Both the position numbers and the translations under genes were made by a program. DNA of 64,000 nt from Thiomicrorhabdus indica (GTDB lineage: Bacteria; Pseudomonadota; Gammaproteobacteria; Thiomicrospirales; Thiomicrospiraceae): assembly GCF_004293625.1 (NCBI RefSeq), contig NZ_CP033040.1, positions 248,001-312,000 on the forward strand. The letters are read 5' to 3'. The notes below the pieces were generated by a model. It ran no database searches and was not told where the DNA came from. It saw only the letters and a list, made by a program, of their open reading frames with translations. Of the stretch, positions 37,675 through 47,113 are shown in pieces (position 1 is the stretch's first letter; the number at the start of each line of letters is the position of its first letter).

Positions 37675-39435
37675 ATGAAGCAGCAAATTGCCCAAATTTT
37701 GACTCAAGCCGTTCAAACACTGAAAGAGCAGGGAGTGATTCCTGAAGATGCTCAGCCTCGCATTCATGTTGAAAATACGAAAGATAAATCGCACGGTGAT
37801 TTTGCAACGAATTTGGCGATGATGTTGACCAAAGTTGCAGGAATGCCCCCGCGTGCTGTGGCAGAGAAAATCATTCCTTTGGTGGAAAGCGATCCTTTGG
37901 TGACGAAAGTAGAAATTGCTGGCCCGGGATTCATCAACTTTTTTGTGAATGAATCGGCAAAGTTTGATGTTGTTAAAACGATTTTGGATGAAAAAGATGC
38001 CTATGGCCGTGTCAATGTTGGCCAAGGAAAATCGGTGCTGGTGGAGTTTGTGTCGGCAAATCCAACGGGGCCATTGCATGTAGGTCACGGTCGTGGTGCA
38101 GCTTATGGTGCAAGCGTCTCGAATCTATTGGATGCCGCCGGTTTTCAAGTTTCGCGTGAATATTATGTGAATGATGCTGGCCGTCAAATGGATATTCTGG
38201 CGACATCGGTTTGGCTGCGTTATTTGCAAGCTTGTGGTGAAGAGCTCACGTTTCCAAGTAATGGCTATAAAGGCGATTACATTTTGGATATTGCCGGTCA
38301 AATTAAAGTGCAGTTTTCTGAGACGTTGAAAAAACCAGTATTTGAGGTGTTTGCTGGTGTGCATCCCGATGAAGGGCAGCCTGAGGGGGATAAAGAGCTA
38401 CACATTGACGATTTGATTGTTAAAGCCAAAAACCTGTTAGATTCGCACTACGCAGACGTTTTTAAGATTGCAGTGGATTCAATTCTAGCGGACATTAAAG
38501 AAGATCTTGAAGGCTTTAATGTGCGTTTTGATAACTGGTTCTCTGAAAAATCTTTAATGGATTCCGGAGTGATCGATGCGGCGTTAGAGAAGTTGCAAGC
38601 GGCCGGAAAAATCTATGAAAAAGGTGGCGCTCTTTGGTTTAAGTCAACCGATTACGGGGATGAAAAAGACCGTGTTGTGGTGCGTGACAATGGATTGAAA
38701 ACCTATTTTGCCTCGGATATTGCTTATCACTTCAATAAATTAGAACGTGGCTTTGATTTATTGATTGATATTTGGGGGTCAGATCACCACGGTTATATTC
38801 CTCGGGTTCGCGCAGCAATGGAGGCGATGGAAACTGATCCAACTCAGCTTGAAGTCCTGTTGGTGCAATTTGCGATACTATATCGTGGTGGGGAAAAGCT
38901 TGCCATGTCCACTCGCTCGGGAGAGTTTGTCACGCTTAGAGAGTTGCGTGAAGAAGTCGGTGTTGATGCGGCACGTTTTTTCTATGTGCAACGGAAATCA
39001 GAGCAGCATATGGATTTTGATTTGGATTTGGCTAAATCGCAATCAAATGAAAATCCTGTTTACTATATTCAATACGCCCACGCGCGAATTTGCCGTGTTT
39101 TGTCGCAATCTGTCGACAAAGGTTACCAACTTGACCTAAATGCAGGCTTGGCGAGTTTAGATAAGTTGACCTTAGAGCATGAAGCAGATTTGGCGACGGA
39201 ATTAGCGAAGTTCCCTGAGATTATTGCTCGAGCGGCAGTGGTGTATGAACCTCATCAGATTGCTTATTATTTAAAAGATGTTGCGAATGCGTTCCACAGT
39301 TACTACAACGCAGGCCAGTTTATCGTCGAAGATGATGCTATACGCCAAGCGCGTCTCACTTTGATTTCGGCCACTAAGCAAGTGTTACAGAATGGTTTGA
39401 CGTTGTTGGATGTTTCAGCGCCAGAGTCAATGTAG
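37675..39435 (+). CDS. argS: Arginyl-tRNA synthetase
   Basis: A 586-residue class I synthetase. The N-terminal Add-1 domain recognises the tRNA D-loop. The HIGH signature appears as 'HVGHGRG' after 'FVSANPTGPL'. The KMSKS position reads 'LAMSTRSGEFVTL', as in many bacterial ArgRS that lack the first Lys. The C-terminal DALR anticodon-binding domain is present, ending 'VLQNGLTLLDVSAPESM'. The ribosome site is AGAG. A terminator built on the dispersed palindrome follows. Confidence 0.98.
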   Translation: MKQQIAQILTQAVQTLKEQGVIPEDAQPRIHVENTKDKSHGDFATNLAMMLTKVAGMPPRAVAEKIIPLVESDPLVTKVEIAGPGFINFFVNESAKFDVVKTILDEKDAYGRVNVGQGKSVLVEFVSANPTGPLHVGHGRGAAYGASVSNLLDAAGFQVSREYYVNDAGRQMDILATSVWLRYLQACGEELTFPSNGYKGDYILDIAGQIKVQFSETLKKPVFEVFAGVHPDEGQPEGDKELHIDDLIVKAKNLLDSHYADVFKIAVDSILADIKEDLEGFNVRFDNWFSEKSLMDSGVIDAALEKLQAAGKIYEKGGALWFKSTDYGDEKDRVVVRDNGLKTYFASDIAYHFNKLERGFDLLIDIWGSDHHGYIPRVRAAMEAMETDPTQLEVLLVQFAILYRGGEKLAMSTRSGEFVTLRELREEVGVDAARFFYVQRKSEQHMDFDLDLAKSQSNENPVYYIQYAHARICRVLSQSVDKGYQLDLNAGLASLDKLTLEHEADLATELAKFPEIIARAAVVYEPHQIAYYLKDVANAFHSYYNAGQFIVEDDAIRQARLTLISATKQVLQNGLTLLDVSAPESM

Positions 39436-39521
39436 AGGCTAACTAGCCCTAAGGAACCTTTGATTCAATCAGAGTTTCCCTAAGCGAGAATGTAATTTTT
39501 TACTTGAAACTGCGATATAAG

Positions 39522-39546
39522 AACCTACCGGCCGGTAGGTTTTTTG
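39522..39546 (+). terminator. Intrinsic terminator built from the ACCGGCCGGT palindrome
   Basis: AACCTACCGG-CCGGTAGGTT is a perfect 20-base palindrome followed by more Ts, in the argS-SPOR gene gap. The genome-wide palindrome forms the centre of the stem here. Confidence 0.75.
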
Positions 39547-39567
39547 TTTATGAGTTAGGAAGGGTGC

Positions 39568-40395
39568 ATGGCTTACGACCATAATCTTCGTCAAAAAAAG
39601 AATGCGCAAAAGGCTGCAGAAGATGTGTTTGAACCGAAATCACATCGGGATGAACGTATTCTTTTGAGTCATGCCTCTAAGTCAACTTGGTTGGCGACCA
39701 TTGGAATTCTTGTGGCGATGGCTGTGGTCTATTGGGTCGTTACGCACTTTGGCACAAAGGGATTGAAAAGCAGTCAGCAAACTCAGCCGATGGTTGAATT
39801 GGTGTCTGAAGCGGACTTGGATGCTGAAGTAAGTTCAGAATTAGAGTCTTTGGATAGCATCAATGACGCTCAAGCTGAAACCGAAGGTGTTTCTGTAGAG
39901 TCATCAGAAAACTCTCAATCAGCAACCACTTCAGAGCTTGTGGAGGCTTCTGAAAGTCAAGATGCATTGTCTTGGAGTTTTAATGGTTCTGATGACGTTG
40001 AATCGCAACCGGCCGGTCAGAGGTCTTCAGGCGTGATTCAGCGTGATTCTCTTCCGCTTCCTGCTGAGGCAACGAGTCAGGCGAAAATGACCTTTTATGA
40101 GGAAATGCAGCAAGTTGAAGTGCCTCTCGATGACTCAGAAAAATATCCAATTCAGTTAGAAGTGCCTGAATACATTGTTGCAGGAAGCTTTTATCGAGAA
40201 GCGGATGCTCGTAGGGAATTAAAGCGTCTGTCTTCTTACGGCCAAAAATTACTGCTCTCTGAAAGTAGTGGTAAAGGGAATCGGATAGTTTATGTTCTTA
40301 AAACTCAGGCGTATGATAATCGCCGTGAATTAGGGGCGCGAAAAAATGAACTGCGAGATTTAGGTGCAAGGGTTCGCAGTTATCCGGTGAAGTAA
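39568..40395 (+). CDS. SPOR-domain membrane protein (FtsN-like)
   Basis: A 275-residue bitopic inner-membrane protein: a basic cytoplasmic N-terminus, TM about 41-59, a long acidic Ser/Glu-rich periplasmic linker about 65-200, and a C-terminal SPOR domain about 205-275 ('EYIVAGSFYREADARRELKRLSSYGQKLLL') that would bind denuded peptidoglycan at the septum. The position next to argS is typical for this gammaproteobacterial family. It may be a divergent FtsN, but the N-terminal FtsN motifs are not evident. A CCGGCCGG copy (40009) lies in the linker. Confidence 0.82.
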   Translation: MAYDHNLRQKKNAQKAAEDVFEPKSHRDERILLSHASKSTWLATIGILVAMAVVYWVVTHFGTKGLKSSQQTQPMVELVSEADLDAEVSSELESLDSINDAQAETEGVSVESSENSQSATTSELVEASESQDALSWSFNGSDDVESQPAGQRSSGVIQRDSLPLPAEATSQAKMTFYEEMQQVEVPLDDSEKYPIQLEVPEYIVAGSFYREADARRELKRLSSYGQKLLLSESSGKGNRIVYVLKTQAYDNRRELGARKNELRDLGARVRSYPVK

Positions 40396-40502
40396 CCATA
40401 ACCGTTACGGAATTGGTCTTTTACTTGCCTAAAAATCTATAGAGCTTGGATATTGATTGGAAAACGTTTTAAGTAACTCCAAGCAGTGTAGATTTACTAG
40501 AA

Positions 40503-40535
40503 AGCCTTTCTTATAAATAGGTTTGCTGAAAGGCT
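40503..40535 (-). terminator. Possible weak terminator after the leftward GGDEF gene
   Basis: AGCCTTTC (40503-40510) pairs with GAAAGGCT (40528-40535), the second arm touching the stop codon of the leftward gene. Only TTCT follows on the minus strand, so termination would be weak. Confidence 0.35.
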
Positions 40536-41595
40536 AACGTAAAAGCTCCAAGTCTAGTTCTGTAACAACCCGATTTCGTCCAGATTTCTTCGCATGATAC
40601 AGCGCATCATCGGCGCGCTTCACAAACTCTTCTGGTTCTTCGATTGCTTTAAACTTTGAAATACCGAAAGACGCGGTGACAGTTCTAAGTGGCTCGGTTG
40701 AATTTTTACGCTTCAGGTGAGCCGCTTCAATCTCTTTTCGGCAACTCTCAGCAATTTCTATTGGAACTTCAATGTCTGGGCCTTTGATTAAAAGTGCAAA
40801 CTCTTCACCGCCATAACGACAGGTGACCTGATTCGGAATTTGATTTCGTTTAAGGATGTTTGAGTAGTAACGCAAGATGCTGTCACCAATTAGATGACCG
40901 TAGGTATCGTTGAAACTCTTGAAATGGTCAATGTCACTGAGTATCAAATAAACATTTTCTTCGGTTTCGCCATTAATGACTTCATCAGTTAATTCTTTAA
41001 GAGACATGTTAAAGGCTTTACGGTTGCCGATTTGCGTCAACTCGTCTTTCAAGGCTTCAGCTTTTGCATCAACAAGTTGTTGGCGCAGTTTGTTGATTTC
41101 TTCTGCGCTTTCGCTCATTTCTGCGGTAAATTTCTGACTGCTTTCTTGCATTGAATTTGCAGTGCTCAAGACATCGGAAGTAATTTTTCGTACTTGATGT
41201 TGGTCGAGGTTGTCAGCACTCAGTTGGTCGGTACAACTTTCCAAACGATTGGTTTGCTCCTCAAGTTTGTCGCCCCAAGCTTGAATGCGCTTGGCCATCA
41301 TTTCCAGCAAACGCTTTAGTGCTTTATCAAAGCCTAATTGATCCTCCATGTCTTGGTCGGCAAAATAGGTTTGATAAAGTCGTCGACCAGCGCGGTCGTG
41401 ATAGCCAAATGGATCTTGAAGAATGGCATCCATTTCAGCTCGAAACTGAGGGTTTTCGCCTTTGTAATATTGGTACCAGATATAGTAATTCAATGGCGTT
41501 GGGTTAATGTTTTGCTCTTCAAAAGAATCAATTATGCGATTGAAATAGCGTAATGCTTTCTCTTGATCATCTTGTATTTCTAACATGTCCAACAT
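40534..41595 (-). CDS. Cytoplasmic diguanylate cyclase with helical N-terminal domain
   Basis: A 353-residue protein. The N-terminal 180 residues are helical with a long coiled-coil-like stretch and an aromatic start ('NYYIWYQYYKGENPQF'), a layout seen in many single GGDEF proteins. The GGDEF domain (about 185-350) has 'LSDIDHFKSFNDTYGH' and an intact GGEEF at 262-266. The RxxD inhibitory site is absent. No EAL or HD-GYP phosphodiesterase is in the window. It is monocistronic. Confidence 0.9.
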   Translation of the reverse strand: MLDMLEIQDDQEKALRYFNRIIDSFEEQNINPTPLNYYIWYQYYKGENPQFRAEMDAILQDPFGYHDRAGRRLYQTYFADQDMEDQLGFDKALKRLLEMMAKRIQAWGDKLEEQTNRLESCTDQLSADNLDQHQVRKITSDVLSTANSMQESSQKFTAEMSESAEEINKLRQQLVDAKAEALKDELTQIGNRKAFNMSLKELTDEVINGETEENVYLILSDIDHFKSFNDTYGHLIGDSILRYYSNILKRNQIPNQVTCRYGGEEFALLIKGPDIEVPIEIAESCRKEIEAAHLKRKNSTEPLRTVTASFGISKFKAIEEPEEFVKRADDALYHAKKSGRNRVVTELDLELLR

Positions 41596-41906
41596 ATCCG
41601 ATAACTTTTTATTTTTGCCTTATATTAAAGGCGTTTAGGGCTTCACTGTGCAATAGTGGCGCAATGTCTTAGAATAGAGAATCCATGTGATTTTGTCTAG
41701 TAAACTTCTGCGACAGATTTGGATTTTGCAGGCATTTTGGCGTTAAATTTCAGAGTAATTGATTTACTTTAAGATTTGCGAAATTTTTTGATGCAAGGTG
41801 CGCAAGTAGAGTTCGTTCCAAGTCAGGATTGTTAGGCAGACTATAACTCACTTTTTTCATTTACATTATGTTACCTTAAACATTCAGTCAACTCAGAGGA
41901 GTTAAT
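41596..41906. other. 311-base intergenic region, no gene seen
   Basis: The gap lies between divergent genes (leftward GGDEF, rightward ubiK) and presumably holds both promoters. I see no ORF with a ribosome site, no clear hairpin with a T-run and no copy of the dispersed palindrome. A good AGAGGAG ribosome site precedes ubiK at the right end. Confidence 0.5.
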
Positions 41907-42152
41907 ATGATTCAGCCTCCACCTATTGACCAGTTAATCGGTCAATTATCCAAATCGATTCCGCAAGGTTTTGGAGACCAAAATGACCAGATTAAACAAC
42001 AAATGAAATCCATTCTGTCTCGCTGGTTAGAGGAAATGGATTTTGTGACTCGTGAAGAATTTGAAGTGCAGAAAGCCGTTTTACAAAAAACGCGTCAAAA
42101 ACTAGATGAATTGAGTCAGCGTTTAGATGAAATAGACGCTGGTCACGACTAA
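41907..42152 (+). CDS. ubiK: Ubiquinone biosynthesis accessory factor UbiK
   Basis: An 81-residue protein of the BMFP/YqiC family: an amphipathic N-terminal half ('IDQLIGQLSKSIPQGFGDQ') and a C-terminal coiled coil ('TREEFEVQKAVLQKTRQKLDEL') containing the family's 'FVTREEFEVQ' block. UbiK helps the UbiJ lipid-binding protein in aerobic ubiquinone synthesis. It has an AGAGGAG ribosome site and lies 13 bases before comM, a common neighbour. Confidence 0.93.
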   Translation: MIQPPPIDQLIGQLSKSIPQGFGDQNDQIKQQMKSILSRWLEEMDFVTREEFEVQKAVLQKTRQKLDELSQRLDEIDAGHD

Positions 42153-42165
42153 AAAGAGACTATGA

Positions 42166-43749
42166 ATGGGATTTGCACGAGTTTATTCCCGAGCATTGTT
42201 GGGGGTTGATTCCCCTCAGGTACTTGTTGAAGTGCATATCAGTAATGGTTTGCCAAGCTTAACCATCGTGGGTTTGCCGGAAGCTTCGGTTAAAGAGAGC
42301 CGAGAACGTGTTCGAAGTGCATTGCTTAATGCGGGGTTTGACATGCCGGTTCAGCGAATTACGGTCAATCTTGCGCCTGCGGATTTACCGAAATCCGGTG
42401 GACGTTACGACTTAGCCATTGCTGTCGGTATTCTGATTGCGTCAAATCAGATTTCATTACCTGATGGTTTGAATGGCGATGGATCTCTTGAAACATTTGA
42501 ATTTTTTTCCGAGTTAGCTTTAAACGGAAACAGTCGTGCGATTGCTGGAGTTCTGCCAAGCTTGTTATCTGCTCAAGCAGCTGGACGTATCTCCGTTGTC
42601 GCTTGGGATAATGCTGAAGAAGTCGCTTTGCTTCAGCAAGCTTGGCAACAAATTCATCACATGGGTGAAAATTCTTACCGGCCGGTTATTGTTGCCAAAG
42701 ATTTGAATGCGGTCGCAACGGCTTTATCCACTGACACACCAGACGTTTTTACGAGTCAGGAATTTTCAGCGGTGGATTATGTTCCTACTCTATGTCTGTC
42801 GGATATTCGAGGTCAACGACAGGCCAAGCGCGTATTGGAGTTGTGTGCTTCTGGTGGTCATAGTCTGCTGATGGTTGGAGAGCCGGGCGCTGGCAAAACC
42901 ATGTTGGCTTCTCGGTTGCCAGGAATTTTACCTAAAATGTTGCCGGAACAGGCATTGGAAACAGCCGCTATCCATTCTATTGCTGGTCGACCAAGAGATT
43001 TGGAACACTTTTTTGAGAGACCATTTTTGCAGCCTCATCACACGGCTTCAGCCGTCTCTCTTATTGGGGGTGGTTCAAATCCAAAACCGGGTGCTATTTC
43101 TTTAGCGCATAATGGAGTGTTGTTTTTAGATGAGCTTCCTGAATTTAGCCGGCCGGTATTAGAAGCGCTACGCGAACCTTTGGAAAATCGAAAAGTCGAA
43201 ATTTCACGAGTGCGCCAGCAGGCTTGTTTTCCGGCAAGTTTTCAGCTTGTGGTTGCGCTTAATCCTTCGCCTTCAGGATATTTTCCTGATGATCGTAAAG
43301 GGCGTTGTAAAGACACGCCGAATGAAATTAATCGTTATCTAAAGAAAATATCAGGGCCGTTATTGGATCGCATTGATTGCCATTTGGAAGTACCTGCTGT
43401 AGACGTTTCGGAGTTACAAAGAGCTGATAATGTTGAAGGTGCAGAGGCCGAAACCAGCCTTGATGTAAGAGCTCGGGTTGAAGTCTGTCAGGCAAGGCAA
43501 ATTGAACGCCAAGGATGTCTAAACGCTTTTTTGGAGAACAAACAATTACAATCCCTCAATTTGGATGAGACTTCAATGCAATTGCTGAAGGTTGCTACCG
43601 AGGAGCTAGGGTTGTCGGCGCGTGCTTATTACCGAACTCTTCGTCTGGCACAAACGCTAGCGGATATGGAATCCACAGAGATTCAAGCGATGCATGTTGC
43701 TGAAGCACTTTCTTATCGACCTTCTCAACGATTTTTGGAATTAGTGTAA
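42166..43749 (+). CDS. comM: YifB/ComM-family AAA+ ATPase
   Basis: A 527-residue Mg-chelatase-like protein. The N-terminal ChlI-like domain (about 1-170) starts 'VYSRALLGVDSPQVLVEVHI'. The AAA+ domain has Walker A 'GEPGAGKTML', Walker B 'GVLFLDELPEFSR' and a C-terminal Mg_chelatase_C region ending 'VAEALSYRPSQRF'. ComM is a hexameric helicase that extends branch migration during natural transformation. With dprA also in the window, natural competence is plausible. CCGGCCGG occurs twice (42678, 43149). Confidence 0.94.
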   Translation: MGFARVYSRALLGVDSPQVLVEVHISNGLPSLTIVGLPEASVKESRERVRSALLNAGFDMPVQRITVNLAPADLPKSGGRYDLAIAVGILIASNQISLPDGLNGDGSLETFEFFSELALNGNSRAIAGVLPSLLSAQAAGRISVVAWDNAEEVALLQQAWQQIHHMGENSYRPVIVAKDLNAVATALSTDTPDVFTSQEFSAVDYVPTLCLSDIRGQRQAKRVLELCASGGHSLLMVGEPGAGKTMLASRLPGILPKMLPEQALETAAIHSIAGRPRDLEHFFERPFLQPHHTASAVSLIGGGSNPKPGAISLAHNGVLFLDELPEFSRPVLEALREPLENRKVEISRVRQQACFPASFQLVVALNPSPSGYFPDDRKGRCKDTPNEINRYLKKISGPLLDRIDCHLEVPAVDVSELQRADNVEGAEAETSLDVRARVEVCQARQIERQGCLNAFLENKQLQSLNLDETSMQLLKVATEELGLSARAYYRTLRLAQTLADMESTEIQAMHVAEALSYRPSQRFLELV

Positions 43750-43752
43750 TCA

Positions 43753-44445
43753 ATGGAATGGACACTGTTAGTTACCGCCGCCATGGTGGGTTTATTGGGT
43801 GGTGTGCACTGTTTAGGCATGTGCGGTGGAGTTGTTGGTACACTTACGTTTAGTTTGGATGTTCGCAATCAACAAAGTTGGTGGCGAATGCTGCCATTTC
43901 AGTTCGCTTACAATATGGGGCGAATTTTAAGCTATATGGTGATTGGTGCAATTTTTGGACTGATTGGAATGGCAATGGGATCGCTATCCGCGATGCTTCC
44001 AGTGCAACAAGCTTTACAAATTTTTGCCGGCATTTTTATGATTGCGTTGGGTTTGTATCTTGGCGGTTGGTGGTTTGGCGTCGCTAAAATTGAAAAAGTC
44101 GGTCAAGGACTCTGGCATAGGTTGCAACCTTATGCGCAGCGCATGACGCCTGTGAGTTCACCTTTGCAAGCATTTAGCTATGGGCTGGTTTGGGGCTGGT
44201 TGCCCTGTGGCTTGGTTTACAGTACTTTGATTATGGCGATGACCGCTGGTGGTGCACTAGAAGGTGCTTTAGTCATGATGGCTTTTGGTCTGGGAACCTT
44301 GCCAAATTTAATGTTGATGGGAGTATTTGCGTTTTACTTCACTCGGTTGGCTCGCACGACTTGGGTTAAAACATTGGCTGGATTAGGTGTGATTGGCATG
44401 GGCGTTTACCAAATTTATTTAGCTAGTGTGGTTTCGGTCGGTTGA
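43753..44445 (+). CDS. TauE/SafE-related membrane protein of the cysteine-rich COG2836 type
   Basis: A 230-residue protein with about six membrane segments. Conserved cysteine motifs 'GGVHCLGMCGG' at residue about 16 and 'WLPCGLVYS' at about 155 mark the subgroup often found near cytochrome cbb3 assembly and heavy-metal handling genes, suggesting metal or thiol chemistry rather than bulk sulfite export. It starts four bases after comM and is likely co-transcribed. Exact role not determined. Confidence 0.85.
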   Translation: MEWTLLVTAAMVGLLGGVHCLGMCGGVVGTLTFSLDVRNQQSWWRMLPFQFAYNMGRILSYMVIGAIFGLIGMAMGSLSAMLPVQQALQIFAGIFMIALGLYLGGWWFGVAKIEKVGQGLWHRLQPYAQRMTPVSSPLQAFSYGLVWGWLPCGLVYSTLIMAMTAGGALEGALVMMAFGLGTLPNLMLMGVFAFYFTRLARTTWVKTLAGLGVIGMGVYQIYLASVVSVG

Positions 44446-44569
44446 TATTTGCCAAATCTTCAGCAAGCGTTTGTCCTGTTTTGAATTCTTGTGTGGTCAT
44501 AAGTATTACTTTCTTTTTGATATAGAATTTACTTATTAAAATAGACTGATGATTTTAATAAGGATGTCT

Positions 44570-45769
44570 ATGTCTTCCTTCTCTTTATTCTTTACCGGCC
44601 GGTTAAGTTTTATGCAAACGGTTCTAATAATTGGTTTGTTATTGATTTTAACGGCGCTTTATCAGGCTTCACAAAGTCCGATTTCTCTTGTTACGTTCGT
44701 TATTGCTTTGGCAATGGGCGCGGTTCTCAATGGCTTGCATTTTGGATTTAGTCGTAGTTTTAGAGAACTGATTTTAGAACGAAAAACGCTCGCTGTTCGT
44801 GCGATTATTTGGATGTTGGCGTTGGTGCTTGTTCTGTTTGGCTGGTTACAAAATACTGCTGACAGTTTACAAGGTGAGGCGCTTTATGGTTTTATCCGGC
44901 CGGTAGGTGTTTATAGTCTGCTGGGAGCTTTTCTGTTTGGAGTCGGGATGCAGCTGGGTATCGGTTGTACTTCTGGAACGCTGAATCGAGCAGGGCAGTT
45001 GCAAGTGCTGTCGATTCCAACCTTGTTCATGATGATCGTCGGTGGCACCGTAGCTGTTTGGAGCCAAGAGCTTTGGCAAGCATGGCCAGCGGTTGCGCCA
45101 TGGGCGTTTCAGCACAGCGTTCATTGGTTGGTTGCAATCGCTGTTCAATTGCTGTTGTTATTAGTTATTTATCGAAGTTTATTGATATTTGAACGGACTT
45201 CAAACGGACAAGTTCAGACATTGCTCCAACTCAAAAAAAGGGGGGATTCAGCATACTGGCATCCGTGGTTATTAGCGGGATTGAGTTTGGCCACGCTGAA
45301 TGCGCTGTTGTTTTGGGTGTCCGGCTCACCTTGGTCGATTAGTTCAATTTTCCCTTATTGGGGAGTCCACTTGATTGAGCTATTGAAACTTCCTGTTGAT
45401 TGGCAATTTTGGGATTATGTCATGGAAAATCCGAATCATTTAGCGTCTGAAGCCATCAACCATACTGTCAGCTTAACAACTTGGGGAGTGCTTTTCGGCG
45501 CTTTGTTTGTGACTCTCTGGCAAACCAGTGGGCAGTCTAATGCAAAGCAAAATAGGTCAGTTAAATCTGTTTCGCATTGGCGAGCTTGGTTGGTCAGCTC
45601 GGTTGCAGGGTTCATTATGGGGTTAGGCGCAGTCATGGCATCGGGTTGCAATATCGGTGCGTTTTTCAGTGGCATTGCTTCTGGTAGTTTGCATGGCTGG
45701 GTTTGGTTGCCTGCCGCATTGATTGGAAACTGGGCAGGGCTTTATTTGAAACGATTTTTATCGCTGTAG
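44570..45769 (+). CDS. YeeE/YedE-family (TsuA-like) thiosulfate-type transporter
   Basis: About 400 residues with around ten membrane segments. Two family blocks carry conserved cysteines: 'GIGCTSGTLNRAG' in the first half and 'ASGCNIGAFFSG' near the end. In TsuA, such cysteines relay thiosulfate across the membrane, a fitting function for a sulfur oxidiser. The ATG at 44570 is favoured because AAGG lies five to six bases upstream; ATGs at 44549 and 44564 are in frame. CCGGCCGG occurs twice (44595, 44896). It ends nine bases from a convergent gene. Confidence 0.85.
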   Translation: MSSFSLFFTGRLSFMQTVLIIGLLLILTALYQASQSPISLVTFVIALAMGAVLNGLHFGFSRSFRELILERKTLAVRAIIWMLALVLVLFGWLQNTADSLQGEALYGFIRPVGVYSLLGAFLFGVGMQLGIGCTSGTLNRAGQLQVLSIPTLFMMIVGGTVAVWSQELWQAWPAVAPWAFQHSVHWLVAIAVQLLLLLVIYRSLLIFERTSNGQVQTLLQLKKRGDSAYWHPWLLAGLSLATLNALLFWVSGSPWSISSIFPYWGVHLIELLKLPVDWQFWDYVMENPNHLASEAINHTVSLTTWGVLFGALFVTLWQTSGQSNAKQNRSVKSVSHWRAWLVSSVAGFIMGLGAVMASGCNIGAFFSGIASGSLHGWVWLPAALIGNWAGLYLKRFLSL

Positions 45770-45777
45770 TTTTCACT

Positions 45778-46959
45778 CTATAGGCTTTGTTTCATTGCAT
45801 TAATCAGCACTTCATTCGGCAAGCTCACCACATTTCCAAGCATGCTGCCTGAACGACAATTATCTATTACCGGCTGAAGATTGTCTGCCGTTAGGCCATA
45901 TTGTCCCAGACCTTGTGGCGTGTAGGTTTGGGCGTAATGCTTGAGTGTCAGAATCAAATCCTCAAGCGTCTCACCGTCAAACAGTTTGGCAATTGTTTGG
46001 TATTTATCGAGTGTTGATTTCGCCAATTCGCTACTGTTCTTGTGCAAAGCTTCGATATTCGCTTGCGTGATGGGAGCAAGAAGTTTGGCGCACACTATGC
46101 CATGTGGTGCTTCAAAGAATGCCCCGATTGGGCCGGCTAGGCCATGAACGGCTCCTAAGCCGGCATTAGCAAGTGTCGTTCCAGAGAGAGTCGCAGCAAG
46201 CATGAGGTTGCTATAGCCCATGTTTTGTTCGGTTTCTTTATCAGAGTCAATGGCTTCAAACGCGCCTTTGAACAGTTTCATGCCTTGAAGCGCGAGTGCA
46301 TCGGTAATGGGGTTGGCATTTTTTGTGGTGTAGCTTTCCAATAGCTGAGTAAAAGCATCCATTCCTGTGGCGTATAAAACATCTTTCGGACAGCTTTTTA
46401 ACAGTTCTGGATCAAGCCAGACTGATCTGGCGAGAAGTTTATTGTCGCGAAACGATTTTTTAAAATAGCCAATGCGCGATAAAACCGCGTTTTTGGTGGT
46501 TTCTGAGCCTGTACCTGCGGTGGTTGGAACGGCGATAAAAGGACAAGTTTCAACATTGAATGGTTTGCCTGCGCCAACGCCTTCAAGGTAGTCCATCACC
46601 GAAGTTTGACTGGGAATTAGGCCTGCGACAGCTTTGGCGGCATCGAGAACACTGCCTCCACCGAGTGCAACCACTGCCGTGGAATCTGCATCACATTTCA
46701 AGACGATTTCATCCACTAGATCCGGTGAAGGTTCACCGCTGACAATAAAATGTTGAATCGTATGTGATTGGCTTAAGGTTTCTAAAAGCTCCGCTCCAAA
46801 TTGCCCTGTTTGAGAAATTGACCGGCCGGTCAAAAGCACTAATTTGCCAGCATAATTTTTTTGTAAGAACTCTGATAATTGGCTGCGAATGCCTAATCCA
46901 AAATGCATTTCAGGGTGCGTTGCAAAACTAAAGTTGGCAATAGGATGATTTGAGTACAT
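45778..46959 (-). CDS. Iron-containing alcohol dehydrogenase family protein
   Basis: About 393 residues. The NAD-binding region has 'VALGGGSVLDAAKAVAG' and the family block 'VPTTAGTGSETT'. Metal ligands are suggested by 'GMDAFTQLLES' and 'GLGAVHGLAGPIGAFFEAPHG'. The start at 46959 is supported by GGAG seven bases upstream; the longer frame to 47031 would run into a repeat. Substrate unknown; members reduce aldehydes or oxidise alcohols. Confidence 0.9.
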   Translation of the reverse strand: MYSNHPIANFSFATHPEMHFGLGIRSQLSEFLQKNYAGKLVLLTGRSISQTGQFGAELLETLSQSHTIQHFIVSGEPSPDLVDEIVLKCDADSTAVVALGGGSVLDAAKAVAGLIPSQTSVMDYLEGVGAGKPFNVETCPFIAVPTTAGTGSETTKNAVLSRIGYFKKSFRDNKLLARSVWLDPELLKSCPKDVLYATGMDAFTQLLESYTTKNANPITDALALQGMKLFKGAFEAIDSDKETEQNMGYSNLMLAATLSGTTLANAGLGAVHGLAGPIGAFFEAPHGIVCAKLLAPITQANIEALHKNSSELAKSTLDKYQTIAKLFDGETLEDLILTLKHYAQTYTPQGLGQYGLTADNLQPVIDNCRSGSMLGNVVSLPNEVLINAMKQSL

Positions 46960-46992
46960 TTGGAGTCTCCGGGCTTTGAGTTGACAAAAGTC

Positions 46993-47099
46993 GATATGCG
47001 TTAAGTCTTTCAAAAAGACACTGTTCACCATCTTTGGTCGCTCGGCTCAGCCTATCCCATGGGCTTCGACGCATTTTGAAAGACTTAATAATGCATATC
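46993..47099 (-). repeat. 107-bp structured inverted repeat between rep and the alcohol dehydrogenase gene
   Basis: GATATGCGTTAAGTCTTTCAAAA (46993-47015, quoted in full only by ends) pairs with TTTTGAAAGACTTAATAATGC... (47074-47099). Inside are small hairpins (CCATCTTTGG, GGCTCAGCC, CCCATGGG). The left arm's AAGTCTTT-AAAA-GACACTGT also appears at 59505-59523. It may be an mRNA-processing element or a dispersed repeat. Confidence 0.45.
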
Positions 47100-47113
47100 T
47101 TTTGAAATTAGCG

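Noticed and set aside
44424-44500. 25-codon ORF on the minus strand with an ATG near 44498
   Set aside because: No ribosome site, and it overlaps the 3' end of the COG2836-type gene; probably chance.
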